Of a stretch of 41,803 bases of DNA, positions 23,791 through 31,715 are shown piece after piece. The notes below the pieces were generated by a model that was not told the DNA's origin, searched no databases, and saw only the letters and a program-made list of their open reading frames with translations. How positions within the stretch are numbered: the first letter of the stretch is position 1; every line of letters begins with the position of its first letter. Source of the stretch: Thermoplasmata archaeon (GTDB taxonomy: Archaea; Thermoplasmatota; Thermoplasmata; Lutacidiplasmatales; UBA184); contig JASHWW010000006.1 in assembly GCA_030043855.1 (NCBI GenBank), forward strand, positions 1-41,803, in the 5' to 3' direction. A program made the position numbers and the translations under genes.

Positions 23791-24131
23791 ATCGCCTCCA
23801 GGACCTCCTCCGGGCGGGTCACTCGCCCGAGCCGGAATTCGGTGCCGTTGATCTCGACCCCGCCGAGCTCGATCCGGTCCCCGTAGCCGATGCGGAGGAA
23901 GAACCGACGCGACGAGAACGTGCGCACCTCCTCGAGACGCCACCGCACGGTCGCGTCCGAGCGTCCCCTCGGCCGGCGGAGGAACCCCCGGGCGGGAACG
24001 AACGCGCACTGGCGATCGGTCAGGACCAGCTCGCCGGAGACGACGGACTCCCCGGGCCCGACGAGCTCGGCGACCCAGCGCCGGAGCACCGCTTCGTTCT
24101 CGGCCACCGGGAACGAGGGTGGGGCGGCCAT
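23736..24131 (-). CDS. PH-like domain protein
   Basis: 131 residues. The strands SVVSGELVLTDRQCAFVPA and VRWRLEEVRTFSSRRFFLRIGYG followed by a helix (PEEVLEAIQDARS) give the seven-strand-plus-helix plan of PH/GRAM domains. No membrane helix or catalytic motif. Related in layout to the PH/zinc-ribbon protein at 7829-8299. TATA GATAAGG (24154-24160, minus) is 26 bases before ATG, so leaderless. The 3' 55 bases overlap the convergent acetyltransferase. Confidence 0.6.
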   Translation of the reverse strand: MAAPPSFPVAENEAVLRRWVAELVGPGESVVSGELVLTDRQCAFVPARGFLRRPRGRSDATVRWRLEEVRTFSSRRFFLRIGYGDRIELGGVEINGTEFRLGRVTRPEEVLEAIQDARSRRPPARDGAADA

Positions 24132-24181
24132 CGATCCGATATCGCCGACCGGCCCTTATCGGTTGGGCCGAGGCGGCCGTC

Positions 24182-25036
24182 CTATCTCCCGAGGTCCGCC
24201 CGCCGGAGCACCGTCGCAAGGTAGGGGATCTCCACGAGTCGGGCCGACGTACCCGAGCGAAGCGGCACCGGCGCGGCTCCTTTCTCGCAGATGAGCCGCG
24301 CATCCTGCCAGTGTCCGGCGGAACTCTCCTCCAGGCGGAGGATGGTGGCGAAGGCCGCGCGGCCGGAGGACGGAGCTCCCGAGCACCCGACCACGAGCGA
24401 GTACCCGGAGCCGGCGAGGAGCTCGATGAGCGGGGCCGCCGCGAACCAGGGGCAGACGCCGTCGGCCCGCTCCGCGTTCGGTACGACGAGGACGCCGGAC
24501 CGTCCGGCGGGCGGTGGCTCGGAGAGGATCCGTTGCGCGATGTCGGGCAGACGGAGGAACCCCAGCAAGCGGGCGGCGGCCTCCCCGTCGTCGTCCCGTT
24601 GCAAGAGCGAGGCGAGGCCCCGGGGTTCGGCCGCCGTCGAGGACCCTCGGAGGTCCGCTTCCGGCAGCGTCCAGCGGCAGTCGGGCGGGATCCATCCCAT
24701 CTCCGCGGGGGAGACCGGCGCCGGAGCGGGATCCTCGAGCTGGACCCAATGGAAGCGCGGCGACCCCGCGTGCGCGAGGCCGTACAGGACCCACGGGATC
24801 AGCGTCGGGCTCGGCGCGGAGAGGAAGAGGGAGGTCGGGCGGACGAACAGCCCCTCGGGCCCGCCTTTCGCGGTCGGGGGACGGGGCGGTCGCGGTCGGC
24901 TCCCGGCGGCCGTCGTTCCCGAACGACCGGCGATCGGGCGGCGCAGGCGATCCAGTCGGCGAGCGGCCGGGTCCGGGCGATGTTCGCCGTCGGGCGTCTC
25001 CGCGGAGAACGCGACGGCGTCGGCGGGTTGCTGCAT
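24182..25036 (-). CDS. Unknown protein, possible degenerate RecA/KaiC-like domain
   Basis: 284 residues. The first 60 are low complexity (Arg/Pro). After that, SLFLSAPSPTLIPWVLYGLA and later GVLVVPNAERADGV (Walker-B-like strand without the acidic pair) and YSLVVGCSG are arranged like strands of a RecA core. No Walker A GxxxxGK is present where it would be expected. This resembles archaeal degenerate RecA/DUF835-type domains that act as non-catalytic partners of regulators. It is divergent from a Bat-type regulator with two tandem palindromes between them. Confidence in the coding call is moderate, in the fold low. Confidence 0.5.
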   Translation of the reverse strand: MQQPADAVAFSAETPDGEHRPDPAARRLDRLRRPIAGRSGTTAAGSRPRPPRPPTAKGGPEGLFVRPTSLFLSAPSPTLIPWVLYGLAHAGSPRFHWVQLEDPAPAPVSPAEMGWIPPDCRWTLPEADLRGSSTAAEPRGLASLLQRDDDGEAAARLLGFLRLPDIAQRILSEPPPAGRSGVLVVPNAERADGVCPWFAAAPLIELLAGSGYSLVVGCSGAPSSGRAAFATILRLEESSAGHWQDARLICEKGAAPVPLRSGTSARLVEIPYLATVLRRADLGR

Positions 25037-25079
25037 GGGCGTGAGGCTCGGTAGGGTCCCTCCCAGAGATGAGACGGGT

Positions 25080-25113
25080 CCGAACAGTTTCGGCGGACCG
25101 AACGGGTTCGGTC
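25080..25113. promoter_or_regulatory. Tandem palindromes between the degenerate RecA-like gene and the Bat-type regulator
   Basis: Dyad 1 is CCGAA-CAGT-TTCGG (25080-25093). Dyad 2 is GACCGAAC-GG-GTTCGGTC (25096-25113), with perfect 8-base arms. They share the half-site CCGAA and lie in a 202-base divergent gap, upstream of a CTTTATC TATA element (25168-25174) for the rightward gene. Confidence 0.5.
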
Positions 25114-25167
25114 GGTCCGGGGGCGGCCGACGGTACCGCGCGGGACGCCGGCATCGGTCGCCAAATC

Positions 25168-25174
25168 CTTTATC
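25168..25174 (+). promoter_or_regulatory. TATA element of the Bat-type regulator
   Basis: CTTTATC, giving a predicted start site near 25196 and a leader of about 43 bases before GTG 25239. Confidence 0.45.
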
Positions 25175-25238
25175 TCGGCGGTCCCCCGTTCCGCGGACGG
25201 GGCCCGGCCGGGGTTCCCGTCATCGGGAGTCACCGCGC

Positions 25239-26012
25239 GTGGGACGCACCGTGGAGTCGAAGCGACCGGAGGCGGGTCGCCGCGCGAGCCGTTCGGGCCG
25301 GCCGACATCGGACGACCGGCTGGCGGCCCTCCGGGACGCCCGGGCCCCCGAGGAACGGGCCCGGTTGTTCCTCGCGACCCTCCGGATCCGGGTGCCGAGA
25401 ACGCTCTGGACCGGCCCGTTCTCCGCCGCCCATCCGACCGTCCGGGTCGAGGTTCTCAACCGTACGGAGCTCGGGTCCGACGTGTCGGTCTCCGACTATT
25501 GGATCGGGGGCCACCCCGCCGGGGTCTGGGCGCGCGAGATCGCGAGCTACCCCGACGTCCTCCACATCGACAGCCTCGCCGAGGTGGGCGACGGATGCGT
25601 CTACCGGATCACCTACCGGAACCCGCCGATCATCTACCTCTACCGCCGGCTCAAGCTCCCGATGCAGTTCCCGCTCCGCATCCAGGGCGGGGTGATCGAC
25701 TGGGAGGTCGTCGCCCGGTACTCCGAGTTCCAGGAGATCCTCGAGCACGCGCGCGCCGCCGACCCCAACGTCTCGATCGTCTCCATCCGCCGGCGGCCCC
25801 TGCGCAGCCACCTCCCCGTGTTGACCGAGGCCCAGCACGAGCTGCTCTCGCAGGCGATGGCCGCCGGGTACTTCGCCGTCCCGCGCGGGATCACGCTCAC
25901 CGAACTCGCCCGCCGGCTCGACCGGAGCAAGTCGTCGATCTCCGAGTCGATCGCCCTCATCGAGAAGAAGCTCCTGGAGAGCGCCCTCCGTCCCTCGACG
26001 CTGCTCCCGTAA
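25239..26012 (+). CDS. Bacterio-opsin-activator-type HTH transcriptional regulator
   Basis: 257 residues. The C-terminus (about residues 195-250) is the HTH_10 domain: LTEAQHELLSQAMAAGYF, then GITLTELARRLDRSKSSISESIALIEKKLL, close to the Bat family pattern. The N-terminal 180 residues are a beta-rich sensor region specific to archaeal Bat-like regulators. Start GTG 25239 is the first start codon in frame after the TATA element; GTG 25251 is an alternative. A much longer opening upstream runs antisense through the neighbouring gene and is not used. Target unknown; autoregulation through the tandem dyads is plausible. Confidence 0.82.
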   Translation: MGRTVESKRPEAGRRASRSGRPTSDDRLAALRDARAPEERARLFLATLRIRVPRTLWTGPFSAAHPTVRVEVLNRTELGSDVSVSDYWIGGHPAGVWAREIASYPDVLHIDSLAEVGDGCVYRITYRNPPIIYLYRRLKLPMQFPLRIQGGVIDWEVVARYSEFQEILEHARAADPNVSIVSIRRRPLRSHLPVLTEAQHELLSQAMAAGYFAVPRGITLTELARRLDRSKSSISESIALIEKKLLESALRPSTLLP

Positions 26013-26046
26013 CCGGCCCCCGCGGGGGGCCCCGAGGACGGTCGCC

Positions 26047-26553
26047 CTACGTGGCGGCCCGCCAGCGCGGGATCGTGAGCAGCTCCAGCACGTGCGAGCG
26101 GTCCGCTCCGAAGTGCGCGACGTGGAGGTAGACGATCGCCCACGCGAACAGGGTCGCGAACAGGTCGAGCAGGATCCAGACGACGGTGGCCCCGGCGAGC
26201 TCGGCCCCCAGCCCGAGGGCGGCGAGGACGGCCGCGGTGAGCGCGAACGAGGCGGAATAGACCAGCAGGCGGGACTCGGGAGCGTGGAGCCCCGGGCTCG
26301 GGACTTGGGCCGTCGGGGCGATGAGGGCGAGCGCCCGGAGGACCAGGAACCCGAAGAACCCGACCGACAGGAGGAGCAACCCGACGGAGCCGACCGCCGT
26401 GTCGTACGTCTCGATCCCGCTCGGGTTGGCCCCCCACAGGATCAGGTAGAACAACGCGACCAGCACCGAGGAGATCAGGAACCCCGTGAGGCGGACATCG
26501 TCCATCGGATGGCGCGGAACGTAGTCGTGGAGCCGGTTCGTCAGGGCCGACAC
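26047..26553 (-). CDS. Four-helix membrane protein
   Basis: 168 residues with four hydrophobic helices (about 22-40, 53-78, 94-116 and 119-142). GTG 26553 is 27 bases from a TATA-like GTATAG (26578-26583, minus), so leaderless. The last segment (YLHVAHFGADRSHVLELL) is amphipathic. No family recognised. It is divergent from ribA, whose TATA lies 60 bases further right. Confidence 0.6.
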   Translation of the reverse strand: MSALTNRLHDYVPRHPMDDVRLTGFLISSVLVALFYLILWGANPSGIETYDTAVGSVGLLLLSVGFFGFLVLRALALIAPTAQVPSPGLHAPESRLLVYSASFALTAAVLAALGLGAELAGATVVWILLDLFATLFAWAIVYLHVAHFGADRSHVLELLTIPRWRAAT

Positions 26554-26639
26554 GGCACGTTCGACGTGGCTCCCGGTCTATACACTTCTCGGTCGGTCGG
26601 AGACCCCGCGGGAGCAGGTGGCGCGGGCGCCCCCGAGGG

Positions 26640-26646
26640 CTTTATG
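26640..26646 (+). promoter_or_regulatory. TATA element of ribA
   Basis: CTTTATG (26640-26646) lies 27 bases before ATG 26670, which it selects over the in-frame GTG 26658. Confidence 0.6.
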
Positions 26647-26669
26647 GGGGGCGCCGGGTGGGCGGACCG

Positions 26670-27380
26670 ATGGGAATTCCTCCGGCGACCGTCGAGCGCC
26701 TCCTCCAGGAGAACCGGGACCACGAGTGCCCCGGGGCTCCCGAGATCTGCGTCCGGTTGGTCGCCTACGCGGAACTGCCGAGCCGGTTCGGGGAGTATCA
26801 GGTCGCGGCGTTCTGGAACTCCGGCGGGCGTCACGACCACGCGGCGTTCGTCCACGGCGACGTCTACGACCGGGAGGCGGTGCCGGTGCGGATCCACTCG
26901 GAGTGCCTCACCGGAGACGCGGTCGGGTCGCTGCGGTGCGACTGCCGCGACCAGCTGATCGCGTCGCTGGAGTGGATCGGCCAGCAGGAGCGCGGGATCG
27001 TCGTCTACCTCCGGCAGGAGGGTCGCGGCATCGGCTTCGCCAACAAGATCCGGGCGTACCAGCTCCAGGACGCCGGCTACGATACGGTGCAGGCGAACGA
27101 GGCGCTCGGCTTCCGTCCCGACGAGCGCGATTACGGGCTCGCGGCGCACATCCTCGGCTCGCTCCACGTCCGGTCGATCCGAATCCTGACCAACAACCCG
27201 CAGAAGGTCGCGGATCTGAAGCGCCACGGGGTCGAGATCGTCGACCGCATCCCACTCGTGATCCCTCCGAATCCGAGCAACCGTGCCTACCTCGAGACGA
27301 AGCGGGTCAAGATGGGCCATCTGCTCGACGTGGAGCAGGCGGAAGAGGCGGTCGACCTCCCGCGGGACGCGCCCCCGTAG
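26670..27380 (+). CDS. ribA: GTP cyclohydrolase II (riboflavin biosynthesis)
   Basis: 236 residues. The zinc site is C79-x10-C90-x-C92 (HSECLTGDAVGSLRCDC). The catalytic region RQEGRGIGFANKIRAYQLQD and LGFRPDERDYGLAA follow, as does RILTNNPQKV near residue 175. It converts GTP to the diamino-pyrimidinone that starts bacterial-type flavin synthesis. Many archaea use the unrelated GTP cyclohydrolase III (ArfA) at this step. No other rib gene is in the window, but dodecin and an FMN reductase are. Leaderless start. Confidence 0.92.
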   Translation: MGIPPATVERLLQENRDHECPGAPEICVRLVAYAELPSRFGEYQVAAFWNSGGRHDHAAFVHGDVYDREAVPVRIHSECLTGDAVGSLRCDCRDQLIASLEWIGQQERGIVVYLRQEGRGIGFANKIRAYQLQDAGYDTVQANEALGFRPDERDYGLAAHILGSLHVRSIRILTNNPQKVADLKRHGVEIVDRIPLVIPPNPSNRAYLETKRVKMGHLLDVEQAEEAVDLPRDAPP

Positions 27381-27386
27381 CGCCCG

Positions 27387-27614
27387 TCACCCGACGTGGG
27401 CCTGACGGTTGTGCCGTTGGAGGGCGCTCACCGAAGCGAGCTGGGCCCCGCACACCGAACACTTCACCGACCGGGTCGCGGGCGTTCGCGTGGGACCCCC
27501 GGCCGGACCGGCGTGGCTCTCGCGCGCGTGGGCCTCCAGCGCCTCCTGCGACCGGAACGTCGCGCCGCACTCGGGGCAGGCGCCCTCGACCTCGTCGTAC
27601 TCGACGTACGGCAC
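27387..27614 (-). CDS. Small protein with two C2H2 zinc fingers
   Basis: 75 residues made almost entirely of two fingers: C13-C16-H29-H34 (CPECGATFRSQEALEAH) and C52-C55-H68-H73 (CSVCGAQLASVSALQRH). The linker is Pro/Thr-rich. C2H2 fingers of this classical spacing are seen in small archaeal proteins that probably bind DNA or RNA. Start GTG 27614. A 10-base palindrome GCCTTAAGGC (27670-27679) lies upstream in the gap with the divergent gene. Stop is seven bases from the convergent ribA stop. Confidence 0.75.
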   Translation of the reverse strand: MPYVEYDEVEGACPECGATFRSQEALEAHARESHAGPAGGPTRTPATRSVKCSVCGAQLASVSALQRHNRQAHVG

Positions 27615-27669
27615 GGAGGTCCGGAAAGGGGGTGGGGCCCATCTTCCTTTCGGCGCGGGCCCCGGATGC

Positions 27670-27679
27670 GCCTTAAGGC
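27670..27679. promoter_or_regulatory. Palindromic TATA-like element between the C2H2 gene and the DUF4760-like gene
   Basis: GCCTTAAGGC is a perfect palindrome that reads as CTTAAG on both strands, 41 bases before GTG 27716 and 56 bases before GTG 27614. It could drive both genes with short leaders. Confidence 0.4.
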
Positions 27680-27715
27680 CGACCGGGCTCTGCCCCCGCC
27701 GCGCGAGGCGCCCCG

Positions 27716-28264
27716 GTGTCGATCAACTGGTTCAACGTCGCGATCTGGTCGCTCGTCGGGACGTGGGTCCTCGTCGTCGGGACGCTGGCCCTGATGTACT
27801 GGCAGACCCGGACGAGCCAGCATCTCAACTCCGCCAACGCGGTGATGACGCTCCGCGAGCGGTTCGATTCGCCGCGGATGCGGACGTCCCGGCGGGCCCT
27901 GAGCGAGCGCCTGCTGCATACGCAGGAGGAGGGCGACCTCGCGAGCGTCGAGGTCGTGACGTTCTTCGAGCTGGTCTCGACCTTGACGCACCGCAAGGTG
28001 CTCGACGACGACCTGGTCTGGGAGGCGTTCGGGACGTGGATCTCGGCGTACTGGTGGAGCCTGCGGCACCCGGTCGACCACGTGGCGAGGATCCGCAAGG
28101 ACCTGTTCGACCCGCTCGTCTTCCACGAGTTCGAGTGGCTCTCCGAGCGGATGGACGTTCTCGACCGCGAGTTTTTCGGGGACACGCCGGTGCCGGAGGA
28201 GGACGTGGAGGCGCGTCGCGTCCTCGAACGGGAGGCGCGGCTCGAGTCGCACGGGCCGCCCTGA
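27716..28264 (+). CDS. Single-pass membrane protein, DUF4760-like
   Basis: 182 residues. A membrane helix lies near the N-terminus (VAIWSLVGTWVLVVGTLALMYW, about 7-28). A cytoplasmic, helical, acidic region of 150 residues follows with VVTFFELVSTLTHRKVLDDDLVWEAFGTWISAYW, the pattern of DUF4760-type domains found near phage or membrane sensing genes. Function unknown. GTG 27716. Confidence 0.55.
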   Translation: MSINWFNVAIWSLVGTWVLVVGTLALMYWQTRTSQHLNSANAVMTLRERFDSPRMRTSRRALSERLLHTQEEGDLASVEVVTFFELVSTLTHRKVLDDDLVWEAFGTWISAYWWSLRHPVDHVARIRKDLFDPLVFHEFEWLSERMDVLDREFFGDTPVPEEDVEARRVLEREARLESHGPP

Positions 28265-28291
28265 GCCATCGCGCCCGCGGAACGCGCCCCG

Positions 28292-28747
28292 CTAGGTGGG
28301 GCTCGTCGGCGGCACGAGGACCAGGAACGTGAAGACGAACGACCCGCCCCACTCGAGGACGACCTCGGACCCCGGGCTCGCGTAGAGCGGCACGTAGTGC
28401 GTGAGCGCGAACGGATACGACGTGCCGTTCGGCACCGTGACGTTCCCGACGAGCTGGCCCCCCACCAGCGTGTACCAATCGATCGCCCGGATCGCCACCG
28501 TCGTGTTGTGGAACGTCACGTTCGCGGGCTGACTCGAGCGCGCGGGCCAGATCGGGTACGGGAACGGGGCGACCTCGAAGTAGTAGGAGTGTCCGTCGTA
28601 GGTAACGATCGCCGGCGCGTTGTAGTTCGGCTGGAGGCCGGGGATCCATCCCCCGAACAGGGCGACGCCGAACCCGGCCATCGCGACGAGGCCGACGACC
28701 AGGGCCGTCCCCTGACGCCGGGACATCGGAAAGTCCCGGTCCATCAT
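28292..28747 (-). CDS. Membrane-anchored extracytoplasmic small protein
   Basis: 151 residues. An N-terminal Arg pair and hydrophobic helix (TALVVGLVAMAGFGVALFGGW, about 14-34) act as anchor or uncleaved signal. A beta-rich domain with several N-glycosylation sequons (NVT, NTT, NGT) follows. No family recognised. Minus-strand TATA CTTTAACG (28771-28778) is about 27 bases before ATG 28747. Confidence 0.6.
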   Translation of the reverse strand: MMDRDFPMSRRQGTALVVGLVAMAGFGVALFGGWIPGLQPNYNAPAIVTYDGHSYYFEVAPFPYPIWPARSSQPANVTFHNTTVAIRAIDWYTLVGGQLVGNVTVPNGTSYPFALTHYVPLYASPGSEVVLEWGGSFVFTFLVLVPPTSPT

Positions 28748-28813
28748 CGGGGGCCCCCGAGGCGACGACGCGTTAAAGGCGGCGGGAGGGCCGGGACGGA
28801 CCGTTCCGCGGGT

Positions 28814-29212
28814 CTACGGGGGCCCGGGGCGCTGCCGGAGGTCGTTCATGATCTGCTGGTACTGCTCCCGGGTGATCTCGCCGCGCGCGTAGCGCTGGCG
28901 CGCGATCGCCCACGCGTTCTGGTGGGGACCGCCGCCGTTGTAGCGGCGGGAGCCGCTGCCGCGGGTCGTCCAGAACGCGACCCGGACCGCGAAGAACGCG
29001 ATCCAGAGCAGGAAGAAGATCCCGAAGAACCCCCACCACGGAAAGAAGTAGGGCCCCCCGCCCGACCCCGCCGTGCCCCGTTCGTACAGGAGGACGACGA
29101 AGAGCACGGCGATCGCGAGGACCACCCCGAGGAAGACGAGCCCGATCCGGCGGCGGCGTCGACGGTGCTCCTCCCAGGGATCGGTGCCGTAGGTCGGGAG
29201 GGGGGCCGTCAT
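28814..29212 (-). CDS. SHOCT-domain membrane protein
   Basis: 132 residues. Two hydrophobic helices (about 24-44 and 56-81) flank a Gly-rich loop. The C-terminus (AIARQRYARGEITREQYQQIMNDL) is a SHOCT domain, a short helical motif of oligomerisation found in many membrane proteins. TATA-like CTTATT (29241-29246, minus) is 31 bases before the ATG. It is divergent from the oxidoreductase gene; role unknown. Confidence 0.75.
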   Translation of the reverse strand: MTAPLPTYGTDPWEEHRRRRRRIGLVFLGVVLAIAVLFVVLLYERGTAGSGGGPYFFPWWGFFGIFFLLWIAFFAVRVAFWTTRGSGSRRYNGGGPHQNAWAIARQRYARGEITREQYQQIMNDLRQRPGPP

Positions 29213-29301
29213 CCCACGGCCCCGTCGTTCGCGGTCCCGGAATAAGAACTCTGGTCCGCGCCGGAGGGACCCGTTTCATACGCGGGGCCGTTCCCGGAGA
29301 C

Positions 29302-30252
29302 GTGCGCGCGGTGGCCGTACGGGAGTTTCGCGCCCCTCCGGAGCTCGTGGCCGTCCCGCCGCCCGAGCCGGCGGGCGGGGAGGTCGCCGTCCGGATCGAA
29401 GCGGCTGGGGTGAACCCGTTCGACTGGAAGATCGCCGACGGGATCCTCTCCCCGCGACGTCCGCACGTGTTCCCTCTGGTCCTCGGGGTCGACGGGGCCG
29501 GGGTCGTCACGGCCCTGGGCCGCGGCGCGTCCCGGTTCCGCGTCGGCGATCGCGTCTTCGGCCAGTTCCTTCACGATCCGGTCGGGATCGGAACGTACGC
29601 CGAGGCGTCCACCGTCCCCACGGGGATCGCCGTCGCCCCGATCCCCGAAGCGTGGTCGTCGGTGGAGGCCGCCGCCGTTCCGACCGCCGGGATGACCGCG
29701 CTCGACGCCCTCGAGCGCTCCGGGGTCGAGCCCGGAGGCAGTCTCCTCATCGTCGGTGCTACGGGCGGCATCGGGTCGTTCGCGACCGCCCTCGCCGTCG
29801 CCCGCGGGATCCACGTGCTCGCCGCCGTCCGTCCCGAGGCCGCGGACCGCGCGCGGGACCTCGGCGCGGAGGCGGTCGTCGCCACCGGCACCGCGGATGC
29901 CCTCGATCGGGCGAGGGCGGCACGACCGAACGGCGTCGACGCGATGCTCGACGTCGTGGGCCCCCGGGAGTCGTTCGTCCGCTGGTCGTCGCTGGTACGT
30001 CCCGGCGGGACCGCCCTGACCTCCGTCTACGTCGCCCCGACGACGCCACCGGGAAGTTCCGGCCCCCGATTCGTGAACCTCGACCTGCAACCGAGCGCCG
30101 AACTGCTGGATCGCCTCGTCGTCCTGCTCCAGCGCACGCGCCGGCGGATCCCCGTCGAGCGGACGATCGCGCTCGAGGGTGCCCCCTCGGCACTGGTCGA
30201 GAGCCGGGCGGGCCGGCTCCGGGGGAAGACGGTCATCGCTCTCGGACGCTAA
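29302..30252 (+). CDS. Medium-chain dehydrogenase/reductase, quinone oxidoreductase-like
   Basis: 316 residues. The N-terminal GroES-like domain has AAGVNPFDWK, and the Rossmann domain has LLIVGATGGIGSFATALA (near 149-166), the NADPH-binding motif of quinone oxidoreductases. No catalytic-zinc or structural-zinc cysteines are present, so it is a zinc-independent member. Predicted to reduce quinones or enones with NADPH. GTG 29302 lies about 25 bases after a TATA-like TTTCATA (29274-29280). A GST-like gene and a methyltransferase follow on the same strand. Confidence 0.88.
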   Translation: MRAVAVREFRAPPELVAVPPPEPAGGEVAVRIEAAGVNPFDWKIADGILSPRRPHVFPLVLGVDGAGVVTALGRGASRFRVGDRVFGQFLHDPVGIGTYAEASTVPTGIAVAPIPEAWSSVEAAAVPTAGMTALDALERSGVEPGGSLLIVGATGGIGSFATALAVARGIHVLAAVRPEAADRARDLGAEAVVATGTADALDRARAARPNGVDAMLDVVGPRESFVRWSSLVRPGGTALTSVYVAPTTPPGSSGPRFVNLDLQPSAELLDRLVVLLQRTRRRIPVERTIALEGAPSALVESRAGRLRGKTVIALGR

Positions 30253-30303
30253 CCGGCGCTTCGGCACCGGGAACGCTCTTCCCCGCGAGCCCGTTCCCGG
30301 ACC

Positions 30304-30939
30304 ATGCCCCCGAAGGTCCGGCTCTACTCGCTCCCGATCAGCCACTACTGCGTCTCCGCCGAGCGGATGCTCGCGTTCAAGGGCGTCCCGACGGAGATCG
30401 TCCCCGCGGCGTACCACACGCGGCAGGAGCTCTTGCGCCGCACCGGGCAGGACTACGTCCCCACCCTGTTGTGGGGGCGCCGCACCGTGCTGTGGCACGA
30501 GATCCCGGAGTTCCTCGACCGGGTGCGTCCCGAGCCGTCGCTCCACCCCGCCGGGCAGGAGGCGCTCGCTCGCGCGATCGAAAACTGGGGGCATCAGGTC
30601 GTGGAGGAACGGGTGTGGCGGGTCGTCGTCACCGAAGTTCCGCCCGTCCTGTCGAGCGACGACGAACGGTGGGTCTTCGAGGAGCTGCAGGTCCGGGCCC
30701 GGGGCCCCTTCGCGGTCCTCCGCTCCCGGCAGAAGGAGTTCGAGCGGGAGTTGCAGCCGTACTTCGCGATGATCGACGGCATGGTGCAGGACCGTCCCTA
30801 CGTGCTCGAGGTCCCGACGGTCGCCGACTTCGGCCTCTACGGCTCGCTCTCCCCGTGGTGGACCGTCGGGCGAACGACGCCGCGGACCTACCCCCACCTC
30901 GCCTCGTGGGCGCGACGGATCCGGGCGTTCGGGACGTGA
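30304..30939 (+). CDS. Glutathione-S-transferase-like protein
   Basis: 211 residues. An N-terminal thioredoxin-like GST domain (about 1-80) has RLYSLPISHYCVSAERML and the cis-Pro segment YVPTLLW. A helical C-terminal domain (about 90-205) contains PYVLEVPTVADFGLYGSL, the usual N-capping box of GSTs. Most archaea lack glutathione, so the thiol substrate here is unclear. Stop overlaps the GTG of the methyltransferase gene, so the two are coupled. Confidence 0.75.
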   Translation: MPPKVRLYSLPISHYCVSAERMLAFKGVPTEIVPAAYHTRQELLRRTGQDYVPTLLWGRRTVLWHEIPEFLDRVRPEPSLHPAGQEALARAIENWGHQVVEERVWRVVVTEVPPVLSSDDERWVFEELQVRARGPFAVLRSRQKEFERELQPYFAMIDGMVQDRPYVLEVPTVADFGLYGSLSPWWTVGRTTPRTYPHLASWARRIRAFGT

Positions 30940-31715
30940 GGCGACGAACGAGCGCGCCCGACACGTATCGCCGTCTGGCCGAGGAGTACGACACGGTCTA
31001 CGGGTGGAAGCAGTACCGTCGGGAGTCGGACCGCATCCGCCAGATCGTCCGCCGAACCCTGCCGGCCGGTCGCCCGACATTGCTCGACGTGGGGTGCGGG
31101 ACCGGCGGGCACCTGCGTCACTTCCGCCGTTGGAGCCGGGCCACCGGACTCGATGCCAGCGGCCCGATGCTCGCGATCGCCCGGCGACGCCTGCCCGACG
31201 TGACGTTCGTTCGTGGACGGATGGAATCGTTCCGCCTGGGTCGGCGATACGACGTCATCACGTGCCTCTTCTCGGCGATCGGGTACGTGCGGACGGGGGC
31301 CGCGCTCCGACGCACCCTCGCGACCTTCGCCCGCCACCTCGCGGACGGTGGGGTCGTCGTGGTGGAGCCGTGGATCGAGCCCGTCCGGTTCCGGGACCGC
31401 ACCGTCCACGTCGCGACGGCGGGTCCGCGGACCTCTCGTGTCGTCCGAGTCGGCCATCCGGTGCGGCGGGGCGGGCGGTCGGTGCTGACGATGCACTACG
31501 TCGCGGCCGGGCCGGCGGGGATCCGGCACTGGTCCGAAGTCCACGACATGGGACTCTTCGACCGGCCGACGATGCGGTCGGCCTTTGCCGCCGCCGGACT
31601 CCGCGCGCGGCGGATCCCGAGCGGGTTCCAAAGCGATCGCGGGCTCTGGGTGGCGGTCCGGCTCGCCGACGCGACCGGGCGGCGACGCCCGGCGGCCCCT
31701 ATTCGACGACGGTGA
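30936..31715 (+). CDS. Class I SAM-dependent methyltransferase
   Basis: 259 residues. Motif I is LLDVGCGTGGHL (about residues 49-60), followed by an acidic residue in TGLDASGPML. DVITCLFSAIGYV and GGVVVVEPWI are later motifs. A small-molecule or lipid methyltransferase; substrate unknown. GTG overlaps the GST stop (GTGA). The last 17 bases overlap the convergent CDGSH gene, in an Arg/Pro-rich tail. Confidence 0.85.
   Translation: MRRRTSAPDTYRRLAEEYDTVYGWKQYRRESDRIRQIVRRTLPAGRPTLLDVGCGTGGHLRHFRRWSRATGLDASGPMLAIARRRLPDVTFVRGRMESFRLGRRYDVITCLFSAIGYVRTGAALRRTLATFARHLADGGVVVVEPWIEPVRFRDRTVHVATAGPRTSRVVRVGHPVRRGGRSVLTMHYVAAGPAGIRHWSEVHDMGLFDRPTMRSAFAAAGLRARRIPSGFQSDRGLWVAVRLADATGRRRPAAPIRRR

Noticed and set aside
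24156..25154. 332-codon minus-strand frame overlapping the degenerate RecA-like gene
   Set aside because: Arg/Pro-rich with no fold-like pattern; the other minus frame has regular strands and helices.
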